A DNA stretch of 64,000 bases from a virus. Numbering within the stretch: position 1 is the stretch's first letter; each line of letters starts with the position of its first letter. Below the pieces are notes generated by a model that saw nothing but the letters and a program-made list of their open reading frames with translations, made no database searches and was not told the origin of the DNA. Location: positions 1-64,000 of IMG/VR virus record IMGVR_UViG_3300032315_000774. The stretch is one strand, 5' to 3'. Positions 9,533-18,361 of the stretch are shown one piece after another. Both the position numbers and the translations under genes were made by a program.

Positions 9533-12500
9533 GAAAGAAGCTCCCTTGCTTGCTCAGGGGTAAGACGCTGCAGTGTGTGCGAACGGTCCGTCACGACGAA
9601 GCCGACGCCCTCATCTTCGAACAGCAGCTTGTGCAGCCACGACTTCACCGCTTCGACCTGGTCGAAGAACACGTTCTCGTCTTCCATCGTCTCGAACTCT
9701 GGATGGCCGACCTCGTCGACGTCGTAGAAGTCCGTGAGCATCATGAGCTTGTCTTCGAAGTCGCTCATGTCCACGTTCTCGATGTTGTGATGCACGCGAT
9801 CGACCTCGTCGATGACGTCCTGCCACGAGCTGTCGCCGTTCAAGAACCGCTTGAGCTGGAAGTACAGTGACCGCATCTCTTCGTACGTCCCAGGAATCTC
9901 ACCGGCGAGCGAGGGCACGTTCGTGAGCTGATCGCCACCTGACAGGTACACTGCCTGGATCGCCGAGACCGGGATGTCGCCTTCGTACAAGAACTGCATC
10001 GGCTGGACCTGCCCGCGTAGCATCGGGTTGCCAGGCTTTCCGAAGAAGCTCCTCGAAGGCCAGCGCAGAACGCGTGGGTCATCCATCAGGTCCGGCTGCA
10101 CCGACGCAGGATCGAGCTTCACCTCGATCACCGCGATGTCTTCGTTGTCGCCTCGCAGTCCTTCCGCGTAGCGCACGGCGAGGTCGAACCACGTCGTCAG
10201 GTACACTGCAGGCTGCTTGTGAAGCTGTGGGTCCTTCGCGACCACAGGCGAGAACTTCGCGCCCGTGTCTGCACGAAGACCTACGCGCAAGATCTCCAAC
10301 ACGTTCTCCGCCGACGTCCCGTGATAGTAGACCCCTCCAGGCGCCGCTGTCGGCCGCACCGTACGCGCAAGGCGATGCTGCTTCATCACCTTTGCTAGAT
10401 CTTGAGCAGCTTGTTCGTCTTCGATGATGTGACCGTCGACTCGTACTTCGTCGAAAAGCGCCAAGTCATGCAAAGGCCAACGCTTACGAAGTTGTGACTC
10501 CGAGAAGACACCGTCGACGTCGATGAACGACTTGCCTACTTTCAAGACAACGTGATCCGTCATGCTGTCATCACGCATGACCGCTACCAGGTCTCCGCCC
10601 TTCAAGATCTGCATGGCACGAGCAAAGATCCAGCAACCACCTTCACCAAAGGTCACACCACCCTCGACCGCGCGATCCAAGATCTCGTACGCTTCGTCAG
10701 GCAGAGCGAACTCGGCCACCTTCTGGCGTGCGACCTCGTGAACGGGCAGTGGGTAGAACACAGCGACGGCGTTCGGGAGCGCGGACGACGTGTTCAAGAA
10801 GCCGAAGAAGCCGCGCTCCTTGATCGCCTTGTAGAGGCCCGTGCGACCGTTCGCTCGCCACGCTTCACCGACCCACGGCTCGCCGGACGCGAGGTCGAAG
10901 ATCTTCGCTTCAGGTGGCAGCGTAGCCTCGTACTCGGCCTGCGACACGCCCGTGATCAACGTCTCCGGCTCTGTCCCGGCGATGTAGTAGAACGTAACGG
11001 GTACGCCGGTGTCCTGACGCTCGCGCCATGACAGCTGGCCTGACCCGATGAACTTCGGATCGAGCACGGAGGCCGCGCTTCGGCGAGAAGTGCCGCAGCT
11101 TCGTGCCCCCACTCGGCACAGCGACATCGGCTCGGCGACGTCGCACGTTCGCTCCGCCATCGTGTGCATCGTCTGCGTGTTGTCGCGGACGCGTGTGTCG
11201 TCGATGCGCGTGCGCTCGGGGCGTGGTGCGCGAGGCTTCGGCAGGTAGTGGCCCAGCATCTCTTCTTCGTCTTCAGGCGCGACCGGCATCTGCGGTCCTT
11301 CGACGAGGTCGAGCCCATCTGTGAACTGACGCAGCGAGATGATCGACTGACCTTGCGGCCCGTTCACCCTCACGCGGTAGTTGACGAACGCCTCCGGGTC
11401 CGGGTCCACGAGCCCCAGCTCCATGTCGTGGTCCGCAGGATGCGCACCGTCGATCACCACCTCGGTGCCCGCCATGAGCTGTGGTCCTGCGTACTCGGGC
11501 TCGAAGGTGCGTGACACGCGCATCCGTGCGCCAGGCGCGAACTCGTTCTGCCACGAGGCCGCCTCCTTCGCCTGCACGTCGCACAGCACGATCTCGATCG
11601 GGATCCGCACGCACTCGCCGTCCAGCTCGACGTCCATCTCTTCGCCGTGCTCCTCCACCACCTCGACGTCCTCGACGCCCTCATCTGTCGCGATGCGCAC
11701 CACGCGGCGTGGCGCGAACAGCGAACGGAACGTCGACGCCGCACGCGACGACGACCGCAGCTGCTTCGCCAGCGCTTCGCCTTCGCTCGCGCGTGCCTCG
11801 ATCGCCGCCTGGATCTGCAGCTCCAGCGCTTCGAGCGCTGCCGCCGTACCACGCACCGCGTCCACGTCCCCAGGTCGCGGCAGGTCGAAGTCGCTGTCGA
11901 CGCGCTCTGTCGCCTCTGCGTACGCGCTCGCCAACACCTGGTACTGGCGCTCCAGGTCTCGCAGCGCGAACGTCGCTGTGCGGCCTGGCAGCTCGAAGAC
12001 GTTGTCCTCGTACACTTCTCCGTTCGCGTCCATGAATCCTCCACCGGGGTACAGCACGAACAGCTTCAGCCCTCGCAAGAGCTGCTGGTGCGACTCCATC
12101 TTGCCGCGCGCGATCAAGTTCTTCGACACGCGGCGCGCAACAGCAGCAGCCTCCGCTTCGGTCCGCGCATGCGGTGCCGTCACTGCGAACGCCTGCATCG
12201 GCCACAGCTGCACCGCTTCGTCGATGTCCACCATGCCCTCGGGCTTGATTGACTCGCGCGCAGGCACCGACGTCGGCTCGCCGTACTGCGCACGCAGCAT
12301 GTTGATCGCACGCCGGTCGGGCGCATCCTCGACATCAAACAGATCGAACCCGTCGATCGACTGTGCAGCGCGTTCGAACTGTGCTCGTTCTTCTGAAGAC
12401 AAGTAGTCCACTTCAGGTGTCTCCCAAGTGAAGCCAGCCTCTTTCAGCGCTCCCGCAAGAGCTTTGAGCTGAGAAGCGGAGTAAGTGCCCATGACAGCGT

Positions 12501-13752
12501 TCGTCATCACCGAGATGCCCTCGGCCTCGTACGTCAAGAGCGCCCCGACGTCGTCGCCTCGGATCTCTTCTTGGCTAGACCCAAACGTTAGGATCTTGAT
12601 CTTTCGGCTGCCTCTGATCGTGTGGATCGCCCACTTCTGGTCGCCAACATGCGCGATGTACGTGTCGTATCTGTTGTTGTAGTGATCGAAGAAGTTCTCA
12701 GACTCTGTCGCTGAGATGCACCACTTTGTTCCCCTGCCAAGTACACACGACGCTTCTTCAGAGAAGACGCGAAAGATCGTCACGTCTCCGGCAGAGAAGA
12801 TCTTCTGGTAGCCTTCGCGCGCCTTCTGCTTCTTCTGTCCGTGCGACGGACCGAGCGCTTTCGCGGCGGCATACGCCTCCATGAGCGTGTGCTGATAGAT
12901 GTCACGCTCGTTCGCAGGGAGGCGCTGCTTATTCGCCCAGAAGAAGTCGGCTACCTCGCGAATGGTGTCACGAACGAGAAGGATGTTTCCGTCGCCGTCA
13001 CGCACAGGCGCAAACTCGCGCATCATCCAGCGGAGGTAGGACTGACGGCCGCCTGAAGGGTCGTGTCGTGCGAAGAACTGAAGATGCTCGTCGTCGCGAG
13101 ACACGCCGAACTCGCGTGCGACGTCGTCGATGACGCCCGCGACGAACTGAAGGCTGGCGAACTTCGAGGGGTCGAACGAGGTGTCGACGTCGCCTTCGGG
13201 TTCGCGTGCGTCGTGCTCGATGTCGTCGTCGGCCAGCTCTTGGTAGTAGGCTTCCTCGTCCCGGCGAAGAAGCTCGTCTTGAACGTCGGACGGGATCGTG
13301 GCGCGGCTCAGGCGCTCGTCGCCGATCTCCTCACCGATCGCCTGCAACACGTCGAACACCGTGTCGGTGCCACTGCGCGCGCCGCCGATCTTCGCGTCCT
13401 GCAGGTCGCCCCACGTGCGCACCACGTTCTTCTGACGCGCGGCGCGGATGAGCGCGATGACGGCGTCGAGGAACGTCTCGATCTTCGGCATGCGGGGCAG
13501 CACCGCGACCAGCTTGTCGCGCACGCGCTGGTCGTCGACGTCGATCGTGCCGAAGTCGTGCCCGATCTCGTCCTCGATCGCCGTCGCGATGGCGCGGTCA
13601 CTGCGCGGTAGCCCGACCCCGCGTCGCTTCGCCTGCACCTGCAGCTGAGCGCTGCGACGCAGATCGGCCTCGCGCTCTTCTTCCGTCTGGACGAGTGCCC
13701 GCTGGCCGTCTGCCAGCTGACGGAACTGCCACAGACGATGTGCCACGCGCAT
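9529..13752 (-). CDS. Polyvalent-type protein with Cys-protease-like and ART-like domains
   Basis: 1407 aa, first of the three giant genes in transcription order; its TGA overlaps the next ATG. A segment at about 330-400 (VLGRGTKWCISATESENF, then YIAHVGDQKWAI) is a module seen in phage multidomain proteins, of unknown chemistry. Around 1037-1075 a Cys (GEGGCWIFARAMQ), a His (DHVVLKVG) and an Asp (SFIDVDG) suggest a papain-like fold. Residues 1137-1270 (YYHGTSAENVLEILRVG, AVYLTTWFDLAVRYAE) match ADP-ribosyltransferase/RNA 2'-phosphotransferase folds of the H-Y type. A role in modifying host proteins or RNA on entry is an inference. Confidence 0.72.
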   Translation of the reverse strand: MRVAHRLWQFRQLADGQRALVQTEEEREADLRRSAQLQVQAKRRGVGLPRSDRAIATAIEDEIGHDFGTIDVDDQRVRDKLVAVLPRMPKIETFLDAVIALIRAARQKNVVRTWGDLQDAKIGGARSGTDTVFDVLQAIGEEIGDERLSRATIPSDVQDELLRRDEEAYYQELADDDIEHDAREPEGDVDTSFDPSKFASLQFVAGVIDDVAREFGVSRDDEHLQFFARHDPSGGRQSYLRWMMREFAPVRDGDGNILLVRDTIREVADFFWANKQRLPANERDIYQHTLMEAYAAAKALGPSHGQKKQKAREGYQKIFSAGDVTIFRVFSEEASCVLGRGTKWCISATESENFFDHYNNRYDTYIAHVGDQKWAIHTIRGSRKIKILTFGSSQEEIRGDDVGALLTYEAEGISVMTNAVMGTYSASQLKALAGALKEAGFTWETPEVDYLSSEERAQFERAAQSIDGFDLFDVEDAPDRRAINMLRAQYGEPTSVPARESIKPEGMVDIDEAVQLWPMQAFAVTAPHARTEAEAAAVARRVSKNLIARGKMESHQQLLRGLKLFVLYPGGGFMDANGEVYEDNVFELPGRTATFALRDLERQYQVLASAYAEATERVDSDFDLPRPGDVDAVRGTAAALEALELQIQAAIEARASEGEALAKQLRSSSRAASTFRSLFAPRRVVRIATDEGVEDVEVVEEHGEEMDVELDGECVRIPIEIVLCDVQAKEAASWQNEFAPGARMRVSRTFEPEYAGPQLMAGTEVVIDGAHPADHDMELGLVDPDPEAFVNYRVRVNGPQGQSIISLRQFTDGLDLVEGPQMPVAPEDEEEMLGHYLPKPRAPRPERTRIDDTRVRDNTQTMHTMAERTCDVAEPMSLCRVGARSCGTSRRSAASVLDPKFIGSGQLSWRERQDTGVPVTFYYIAGTEPETLITGVSQAEYEATLPPEAKIFDLASGEPWVGEAWRANGRTGLYKAIKERGFFGFLNTSSALPNAVAVFYPLPVHEVARQKVAEFALPDEAYEILDRAVEGGVTFGEGGCWIFARAMQILKGGDLVAVMRDDSMTDHVVLKVGKSFIDVDGVFSESQLRKRWPLHDLALFDEVRVDGHIIEDEQAAQDLAKVMKQHRLARTVRPTAAPGGVYYHGTSAENVLEILRVGLRADTGAKFSPVVAKDPQLHKQPAVYLTTWFDLAVRYAEGLRGDNEDIAVIEVKLDPASVQPDLMDDPRVLRWPSRSFFGKPGNPMLRGQVQPMQFLYEGDIPVSAIQAVYLSGGDQLTNVPSLAGEIPGTYEEMRSLYFQLKRFLNGDSSWQDVIDEVDRVHHNIENVDMSDFEDKLMMLTDFYDVDEVGHPEFETMEDENVFFDQVEAVKSWLHKLLFEDEGVGFVVTDRSHTLQRLTPEQARELLS

Positions 13753-13771
13753 GCAGGAGCGTGGCAGAGTG

Positions 13772-14146
13772 TCAAGATGTCAGTGTCGTTAGCGCGTTCT
13801 TGAAGAAGCGATCACGCGCTCGCTGCGACCGGGGCAGCTCGCGCAGGTCGGGCACCAACACACCGCCCAGCTCCAGCACCTCGGCGAGCCGAGCCCAGAA
13901 CGCTGCACCGTGCAGGTCGTTCGGTTCCCATGCCAAGAGGTGCGCTACCTCATGCGCCACCACGACGCGTATAAGGCCGCTGGATGCGTTGGCGGGCAGG
14001 GAGACGTTGATCCTAGAGGTGGCGGCGACGGCCGAACCAGAGGCCCATGGATGATGCCACACGCGAACCCGTAGAGACGGCAGCGGGCGGTCGGAAGGCC
14101 ACAGCTCACGCAAGATGCTGGCAGCTCGATCTGCGACAGAAGGCAT
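13772..14146 (-). CDS. SprT/WLM-like zinc metallopeptidase
   Basis: 124 aa from ATG at 14146 (MPSVADRAAS). HEVAHLL at residues 65-71, followed by a Leu-His-Gly and FW motif at about 78-84, matches the SprT-like/WLM pattern of HExxH plus a downstream His. At 124 aa it is near the size of a bare SprT-like domain, with no zinc ribbon. It precedes the polyvalent operon by 19 bp. Family members act on DNA-protein crosslinks or as small proteases; the phage substrate is unknown. Confidence 0.7.
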   Translation of the reverse strand: MPSVADRAASILRELWPSDRPLPSLRVRVWHHPWASGSAVAATSRINVSLPANASSGLIRVVVAHEVAHLLAWEPNDLHGAAFWARLAEVLELGGVLVPDLRELPRSQRARDRFFKNALTTLTS

Positions 14147-14156
14147 ACGACGCAGC

Positions 14157-14456
14157 TTAGCGCGCTGCGTCGTCCAAGTAACGCTGCATGAGCACGCACA
14201 GATCCCCGTGCGCGGCGTGGTGGGTCTGCATGACGCGACCATGGAGCGCTCGGACCGCCTCGTACGCGCCGTGCGAGGACAACGCGTTCAGCGCCCCGGC
14301 GATGCCCATGGGCGAGAGGCGTTCGACGCTCAGCAGCCCGATCGACGCGATGACGTCCTCACGCGGGAAGTGCTGCGCGAACAACAGCAGCGTTGCGTAC
14401 TGTTGGCTGCGCGGTGCTGCATAAAGCCGCTCGAAGTCGAGCTTCAGCGCGTCCAT
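14157..14456 (-). CDS. Hypothetical protein (99 aa), helical
   Basis: The ATG at 14456 lies inside the end of the upstream gene (13-bp overlap), suggesting translational coupling. The sequence is alpha-helical and contains HFPREDVIASIGLL and GALNALSSHGAYEAVRAL, reminiscent of an Arm/HEAT hairpin. No catalytic motif or membrane segment is visible. The function is unknown. Confidence 0.65.
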   Translation of the reverse strand: MDALKLDFERLYAAPRSQQYATLLLFAQHFPREDVIASIGLLSVERLSPMGIAGALNALSSHGAYEAVRALHGRVMQTHHAAHGDLCVLMQRYLDDAAR

Positions 14457-14995
14457 TCGAACTCCTCTTCGCGCATGAGCTGCCGGATGGCGTCGGCACC
14501 GAAGTCGCTCAAGAAGTGCGCGATGTCAGCTTTTCCACCGATGGAGATGACGACGCGACGTCCGCCTTCGACGATGTTGACGCCGTGCAGCTCGTGGCTC
14601 ACGCACACCTGCGCCGCGTCGCCTGGGTCAAGATACACCGTCTTGTACGTGCGATCCTTCTTGACGAACAGTGCGCCTCCGCTCGTAGGCGCCTCCAGAC
14701 ACACGATCATGCGCCAGTGTTCTTTAGGGCGCAGAAGTACGTCGACGTGCTCGTTCCGCCAGTGCCCTGTGGCGTAGGGCAGCAGGTCCACGCTGTAGCC
14801 CTCTTCTGGCTCGCGCTTGAGCTTCGCGGCGACGGCGTCGTACACCTCGCGGACGGCACGGTCGTTCGGGCTGAAGTTGATCACGCCGTTGAGCCCTGGA
14901 ACAGGGCGCTCCAGCGTGTAGTGAGCGATGGGCAGCAGCGCCTTCTGCGCGCGCTCCAGCTGCTCGCCGACGAAGAACTTTCGGAAGACGCGCAC
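14444..14995 (-). CDS. Putative 2OG-Fe(II) oxygenase (prolyl-hydroxylase-like)
   Basis: 183 aa. The pattern HVD at 83-85, an Arg/Met-rich strand (HWRMIVCLEAPTSGGALF), GDAAQVCVSHELHG with His near 134/137 and GGRRVVISIG with Arg at 146-147 reproduces the HxD...H...R arrangement of double-stranded beta-helix 2-oxoglutarate/Fe(II) oxygenases. A small N-terminal helical part precedes the core. Phage members hydroxylate proteins or nucleobases; the substrate here cannot be told. Assignment is by motif only. Confidence 0.6.
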   Translation of the reverse strand: MRVFRKFFVGEQLERAQKALLPIAHYTLERPVPGLNGVINFSPNDRAVREVYDAVAAKLKREPEEGYSVDLLPYATGHWRNEHVDVLLRPKEHWRMIVCLEAPTSGGALFVKKDRTYKTVYLDPGDAAQVCVSHELHGVNIVEGGRRVVISIGGKADIAHFLSDFGADAIRQLMREEEFEWTR

Positions 14996-15007
14996 AGTGC
15001 ACCTCGG

Positions 15008-15451
15008 TCAGTTGAGCCGCAGCTTCCAGCCGTCGCCGCCCGTCCATTCGACCTGCGCGAACTCACGCAGCGCGTACATCACGAACTGGACGTCGCTACT
15101 GATCTGCTTGAGCGCGTCAAGACGATGCACCTCGGCGTCGTCACTCGACGTGACGTTCGTCAGGTGCATCGCGTGCTCGAAGTCCGAGATCCTGCGACGT
15201 AGGTCTTCGCTGCGAATCTTGAAGTAGTCCCTCTCTCGCCCGTCCTGACACGTGTTTGCGACGTCGTCCGTGGCCTTCTTCAGCGTCACGAGGAGCTTGT
15301 CGATCTTCGTCGCGCGCGTCTGCATCTCGTAGTCTGTCCATTCGCCGCAGATGAGCCACAGCACGAGCTTGCTGTCGAACTCGTGCAGCGCACACTTCGC
15401 CATGTCACGCAGGCGCTCCGCCTGCAGGAAGTCCTCACTCTTGAAGTCCAT
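15008..15451 (-). CDS. Hypothetical protein (147 aa)
   Basis: The start chosen is ATG at 15451 (MDFKSEDFLQ), which shares one base with the upstream stop codon. It is largely helical, with charged heptad-like stretches (TKIDKLLVTLKKATDD, DLRRRISDFEHAM). No known domain was recognised. It ends 12 bp before the oxygenase gene and is likely in the same operon. Confidence 0.65.
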   Translation of the reverse strand: MDFKSEDFLQAERLRDMAKCALHEFDSKLVLWLICGEWTDYEMQTRATKIDKLLVTLKKATDDVANTCQDGRERDYFKIRSEDLRRRISDFEHAMHLTNVTSSDDAEVHRLDALKQISSDVQFVMYALREFAQVEWTGGDGWKLRLN

Positions 15452-15672
15452 CACTTCTCCTTCCACAAGCACGGGCCGAGAATCCACGCATCGAGCACGA
15501 CGACGCCTGCGTAGGCCAGACCGAGTGCCACGTGCACGTGCACGAACACCACAGCGTTGAACAGCGCCATCGTGCCGAACACGACCGCCCACAAGCGGCG
15601 CTGCGACAGCGGCAGCGGACGCCAGCTCTGACGCCGCAGAGTGTACCACTCGTCGAGCTTCATGAGCCTCAT
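15451..15672 (-). CDS. Small two-span membrane protein
   Basis: 73 aa from ATG at 15672, overlapping the upstream TGA as ATGA. Two hydrophobic segments are visible: LWAVVFGTMALFNAVVF and GLAYAGVVVLDAWIL, with a basic N-terminal region (LRRQSWRPLPLSQRR) predicted to stay in the cytoplasm. The function is unknown. Confidence 0.65.
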   Translation of the reverse strand: MRLMKLDEWYTLRRQSWRPLPLSQRRLWAVVFGTMALFNAVVFVHVHVALGLAYAGVVVLDAWILGPCLWKEK

Positions 15673-16181
15673 GGCAGCCTCACGTACGTCAGAAGGTCCG
15701 TGAACGGGATCTTCAGTTCCACTCCGTGAGTCGTTCGCATGTAGAACGCTGTGTTCGTCTTCGACGTGATGCGGAGCTTCGTGCTGCCCAGGATCATGTT
15801 CATGGACTTGCTCACGTGAAACGTCCTCGACGCGACGACTTCGTCTCCGACCTGCAGCGCGCGGAGCTTCGCGTGCGTACGGCAGCTCTCGCGCCACTTG
15901 GTGGCCTGCTCCGACGTCGTTGGCGTGAGCGCGTCGAGCACTTCAGTGCTCGCCTCCCAGTAGTACGGACCCGACCCTTCGTCGAGGAACTTTACGCCGA
16001 CCCCGCCCTTCCCGCGACGGATCAGCATCACGACAGCCGTCACGCGACCGACGCGGTCACGCACCGCCGCATAGAGCGCTTGGCGGCTCGTGTTGTGCGC
16101 CACCACAGGCAGCTTGTACAGCTGCCGGAAGATGTCGATCGACTTCGTACCGCGCGGGTACGACGCGTAGTCCCAGCCCAT
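15669..16181 (-). CDS. Conserved phage protein, DUF6927-like
   Basis: 170 aa, starting MGWDYASYPRGTKSIDIF. The MGW start, the internal alternating strands and the late GDEVVASRTFHVSKS segment resemble the widespread phage DUF6927-like proteins, whose function is not established. It lies between a membrane-protein gene (4-bp overlap) and a conserved small protein gene. Confidence 0.55.
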   Translation of the reverse strand: MGWDYASYPRGTKSIDIFRQLYKLPVVAHNTSRQALYAAVRDRVGRVTAVVMLIRRGKGGVGVKFLDEGSGPYYWEASTEVLDALTPTTSEQATKWRESCRTHAKLRALQVGDEVVASRTFHVSKSMNMILGSTKLRITSKTNTAFYMRTTHGVELKIPFTDLLTYVRLP

Positions 16182-16182
16182 G

Positions 16183-16548
16183 TCAGCCTCCGATCCGGAC
16201 GAACCGCGTGACCGCCAAGAGGCGGTTCGCTTCGTCGCGGATAGCGCCGTCGTTCGGCCCCGTCCCCGGGGCCAGCACGTCAGTGCGCCCAGCCTTCGTC
16301 GCGGCCTCCGCCACGAGGGCGGAGGTCAAGTACACGGTCCCCTCGACCGGGTCAGGGAGCCCCGTGACCTCACCGAAACGCGTGCCCGACACCGGCACCT
16401 TGACGGCGTCACCGTTGACCTCGACTTCGAGGTTGCCCAGCTGATGAGTCGTCGACGCGACCCGAGCGAGCCCCTGCGACAGGAACTCGACCCGGCGATC
16501 GCCGGTGTCGAGGTAGATGGTGTGCGGGGTGAGGTTCACGATCTTCAT
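16183..16548 (-). CDS. Conserved hypothetical phage protein (121 aa)
   Basis: Starts MKIVNLTPHTIYLDTG and contains FGEVTGLPDPVEGTVYLTS and RTDVLAPGTGPNDGAIRDE, a pattern common to a small beta-rich phage protein family of unknown role. The start codon lies 11 nt after the first of the repeated start-associated elements. It ends 1 bp before the next gene. Confidence 0.7.
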   Translation of the reverse strand: MKIVNLTPHTIYLDTGDRRVEFLSQGLARVASTTHQLGNLEVEVNGDAVKVPVSGTRFGEVTGLPDPVEGTVYLTSALVAEAATKAGRTDVLAPGTGPNDGAIRDEANRLLAVTRFVRIGG

Positions 16549-16553
16549 GTGCT

Positions 16554-17000
16554 CTACTCCTTCACTTCGCGTGCCAGGTAGCGGAAGTCGACCTGCTCGC
16601 TCTGTAGCTCGGACGTCACCTTGCGGAGCACGCGCGACGTCCGCATGGACTTCGGGAGCACGTCCTTGAGCCAGCCGCTGATGCTGTCGGTCTTGCCGAT
16701 GCCGTACTGATGGCGGACCACAGCCAACGCAAGCAGCCCGAGCGGCTTGTTGGCCTCCTCCGCCTCCATCCCGACGAACTGCCGGGCCTTACGGTTGTCG
16801 TCAGAGTCCGCCGCGAGGTCCGTCAGCTCATGGTACGAGTCCTCGCGGCAGAACGGCTCGCCTCGCTCGATCGCCTCGCCGTCGCCGATCAGCTCGCGCC
16901 AGCTCTGAAACTCCATCACGTCGACGCCGTGACCATCCGACCGCGCGATGACGATGGGAAAGTCGCTGCCCTGCATGTAGTACCAGACGTTGGTCTTCAT
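16554..17000 (-). CDS. Hypothetical protein ending LAREVKE
   Basis: 148 aa from ATG at 17000 (MKTNVWYYMQGSDFPIVIAR). An alpha/beta N-terminal part is followed by helices. No family was recognised. The last codons lie inside start-associated element 1, so the C-terminus LAREVKE comes from that DNA element. The ATG is 2 bp from the end of the upstream gene. Confidence 0.7.
   Translation of the reverse strand: MKTNVWYYMQGSDFPIVIARSDGHGVDVMEFQSWRELIGDGEAIERGEPFCREDSYHELTDLAADSDDNRKARQFVGMEAEEANKPLGLLALAVVRHQYGIGKTDSISGWLKDVLPKSMRTSRVLRKVTSELQSEQVDFRYLAREVKE
16560..16577 (-). promoter_or_regulatory. Start-associated element 1
   Basis: Coding strand CTGGCACGCGAAGTGAAG, followed by GAG, so that AAGGAG forms a Shine-Dalgarno, then ATG 11 nt on. 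It is read in frame by the upstream gene, whose product ends LAREVKE. Confidence 0.8.
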
Positions 17001-17002
17001 GA

Positions 17003-17380
17003 TCACACCTCGAAGTACGGCATGTTGTACTTCTTCAAGAAGTCCTCTACGTTCTTGTACTTCTGCACCGACTCGCGATCGGTGCACCACGCCCAGTCGG
17101 GGTACATCACGAACGCCTTGCGGAGCGTCGCGGCCGTCAGATCGGCTGCTGTCAGGTCTCGCGCGACCGAGAAGCCCGTTCCGGTCCGGAGGTTCGGCTT
17201 GTGAACTGTCGTCAGGGAGAACGTCCCTGTCGCCTCGGCCTGGATGTAGCCGATCTTGTCACCTTGGACGAAGTAACAGTACGTCGGAGCGTTGACGTCC
17301 GACACGAACACCCGGAAGCCGGAAACGAAGACTCGGAAGCCGAGGGACTTGATCAGGGCGATGGGAACGAGGTTGCGCAT
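17003..17380 (-). CDS. Hypothetical protein (125 aa)
   Basis: ATG at 17380 follows element 2 by 11 nt. The N-terminus contains a short duplication (GFRVFVS repeated back to back at about residues 14-27), probably a recent 21-bp slippage. The C-terminal part (LRKAFVMYPDWAWCTDRESV, then VEDFLKKYNMPYF) resembles small phage proteins expressed early. The function is unknown. Confidence 0.65.
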   Translation of the reverse strand: MRNLVPIALIKSLGFRVFVSGFRVFVSDVNAPTYCYFVQGDKIGYIQAEATGTFSLTTVHKPNLRTGTGFSVARDLTAADLTAATLRKAFVMYPDWAWCTDRESVQKYKNVEDFLKKYNMPYFEV

Positions 17381-17388
17381 GTGTTCTT

Positions 17389-17856
17389 CTACTTCACTTC
17401 GCGTGCCAACGCCGCTTCGGCGTCGACCAGCGCGCGGCGCGCGGCCACGAGCTGGTCCCAGCTGCGCTGCCACTGCGCGATCGCCTCGCGGACGGCGGCC
17501 TCGACGTCGACATCGCCGTCACCCGACGACACCTGGATGTAGCCGTCCGATGCGATGTACACGGAGCACTGGTTCATCTTGATGACCGGCATGCTCTCGG
17601 AGACCTCCGCCATGCGGTTGCGCGCGAGCCCGAGCGCCTTACGCGCGTTCGCGAGCGCCTCCGCACGCTCGTCCACGTGCCACTCGCCGACCTCCAGGTG
17701 CAGCCCGTTGATGTTCGTCAGCCGGATCTTCCCGCATTTGGTGCAGGTCTCCTTTTCGCACACGTTGCCGTGCGCAAGCGGGTTCTGATCTTTGCTGACG
17801 GCACCGAAGAACGGCGCCGTCCGAACCTTGACGTTGAAGTGCGTGCAGTTGCTCAC
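17389..17856 (-). CDS. Hypothetical protein with Cys4-like cluster, LAREVK end
   Basis: 155 aa. Cysteines in CEKETCTKCGK plus an N-terminal Cys-Thr-His could bind zinc. A helical linker (ANARKALGLARNRMAEV) and a strand region (CSVYIASDGYIQVSSG) follow, then a helical C-terminus ending in LAREVK encoded by element 2. No function assigned. Confidence 0.65.
   Translation of the reverse strand: MSNCTHFNVKVRTAPFFGAVSKDQNPLAHGNVCEKETCTKCGKIRLTNINGLHLEVGEWHVDERAEALANARKALGLARNRMAEVSESMPVIKMNQCSVYIASDGYIQVSSGDGDVDVEAAVREAIAQWQRSWDQLVAARRALVDAEAALAREVK
17392..17409 (-). promoter_or_regulatory. Start-associated element 2
   Basis: Perfect core TTGGCACGCGAAGTGAAG followed by TAG (the upstream stop) and ATG after 11 nt. 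The upstream gene reads it as LAREVK-stop. Confidence 0.85.
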
Positions 17857-17867
17857 GGTTCCTCCGA

Positions 17868-18056
17868 TTAGGCTGCAAGGTTTGCGACGGTCGCGTCCAT
17901 CTCAGCGATGATCTTGCGAGCGGTCTCGATCTTGGCGCTCAGCTCACTCTGGTTCTTGCCCATCTCCTCGGCCTCGATGAGCACATCCTCAGAGTTGTCG
18001 ACGAACTGGTTGAGAGCTTCCCAGACAACAAGAAACTGAGCGCGAGTGATAGACAT
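17868..18056 (-). CDS. Small helical protein (62 aa)
   Basis: ATG at 18056, 11 nt after element 3. The sequence is almost entirely amphipathic helix (VWEALNQFVDNSEDVLIEAE, KIETARKIIAEMDATVANL), consistent with a coiled-coil dimer. It stops before the next gene's end with no element between them. Unknown role. Confidence 0.65.
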   Translation of the reverse strand: MSITRAQFLVVWEALNQFVDNSEDVLIEAEEMGKNQSELSAKIETARKIIAEMDATVANLAA

Positions 18057-18064
18057 GCTTGCTT

Positions 18065-18358
18065 CTACTTCACTTCGCGTGCCAGGTCTTCGCCGAAAGC
18101 CACGGCGCCGATGGCCACGTACCGCTGACCGATCTGCATCGCAGCCTCGCCGTACGCGGTGACGAAGCCACCGGCCGCTCGGACCCACTTCTCGGGAAGG
18201 GGCGTCGCGCACTGCGCGTTCCAGCCCGCGCCTGCCGAACGCAGGTGCTGGAGCTTCTTGTAGATCTCTCGAAGAGAAGTCACCTCGATCTTGTAGCTGC
18301 GTACGACGTCCCCGTTGAACGTCTGCTTGATCGTCACCGTCATCTTCTCCACGCTCAC
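18065..18358 (-). CDS. Hypothetical protein (97 aa), LAREVK end
   Basis: Beta-rich N-terminus (MTVTIKQTFNGDVVRSYKI) and a central segment with a single Cys. The last six residues are encoded by element 3. It follows the previous gene by 3 bp. No family recognised. Confidence 0.65.
   Translation of the reverse strand: MSVEKMTVTIKQTFNGDVVRSYKIEVTSLREIYKKLQHLRSAGAGWNAQCATPLPEKWVRAAGGFVTAYGEAAMQIGQRYVAIGAVAFGEDLAREVK
18068..18085 (-). promoter_or_regulatory. Start-associated element 3
   Basis: CTGGCACGCGAAGTGAAG then TAG stop and ATG 11 nt on. The upstream protein ends DLAREVK. Confidence 0.85.
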
Positions 18359-18361
18359 GAG

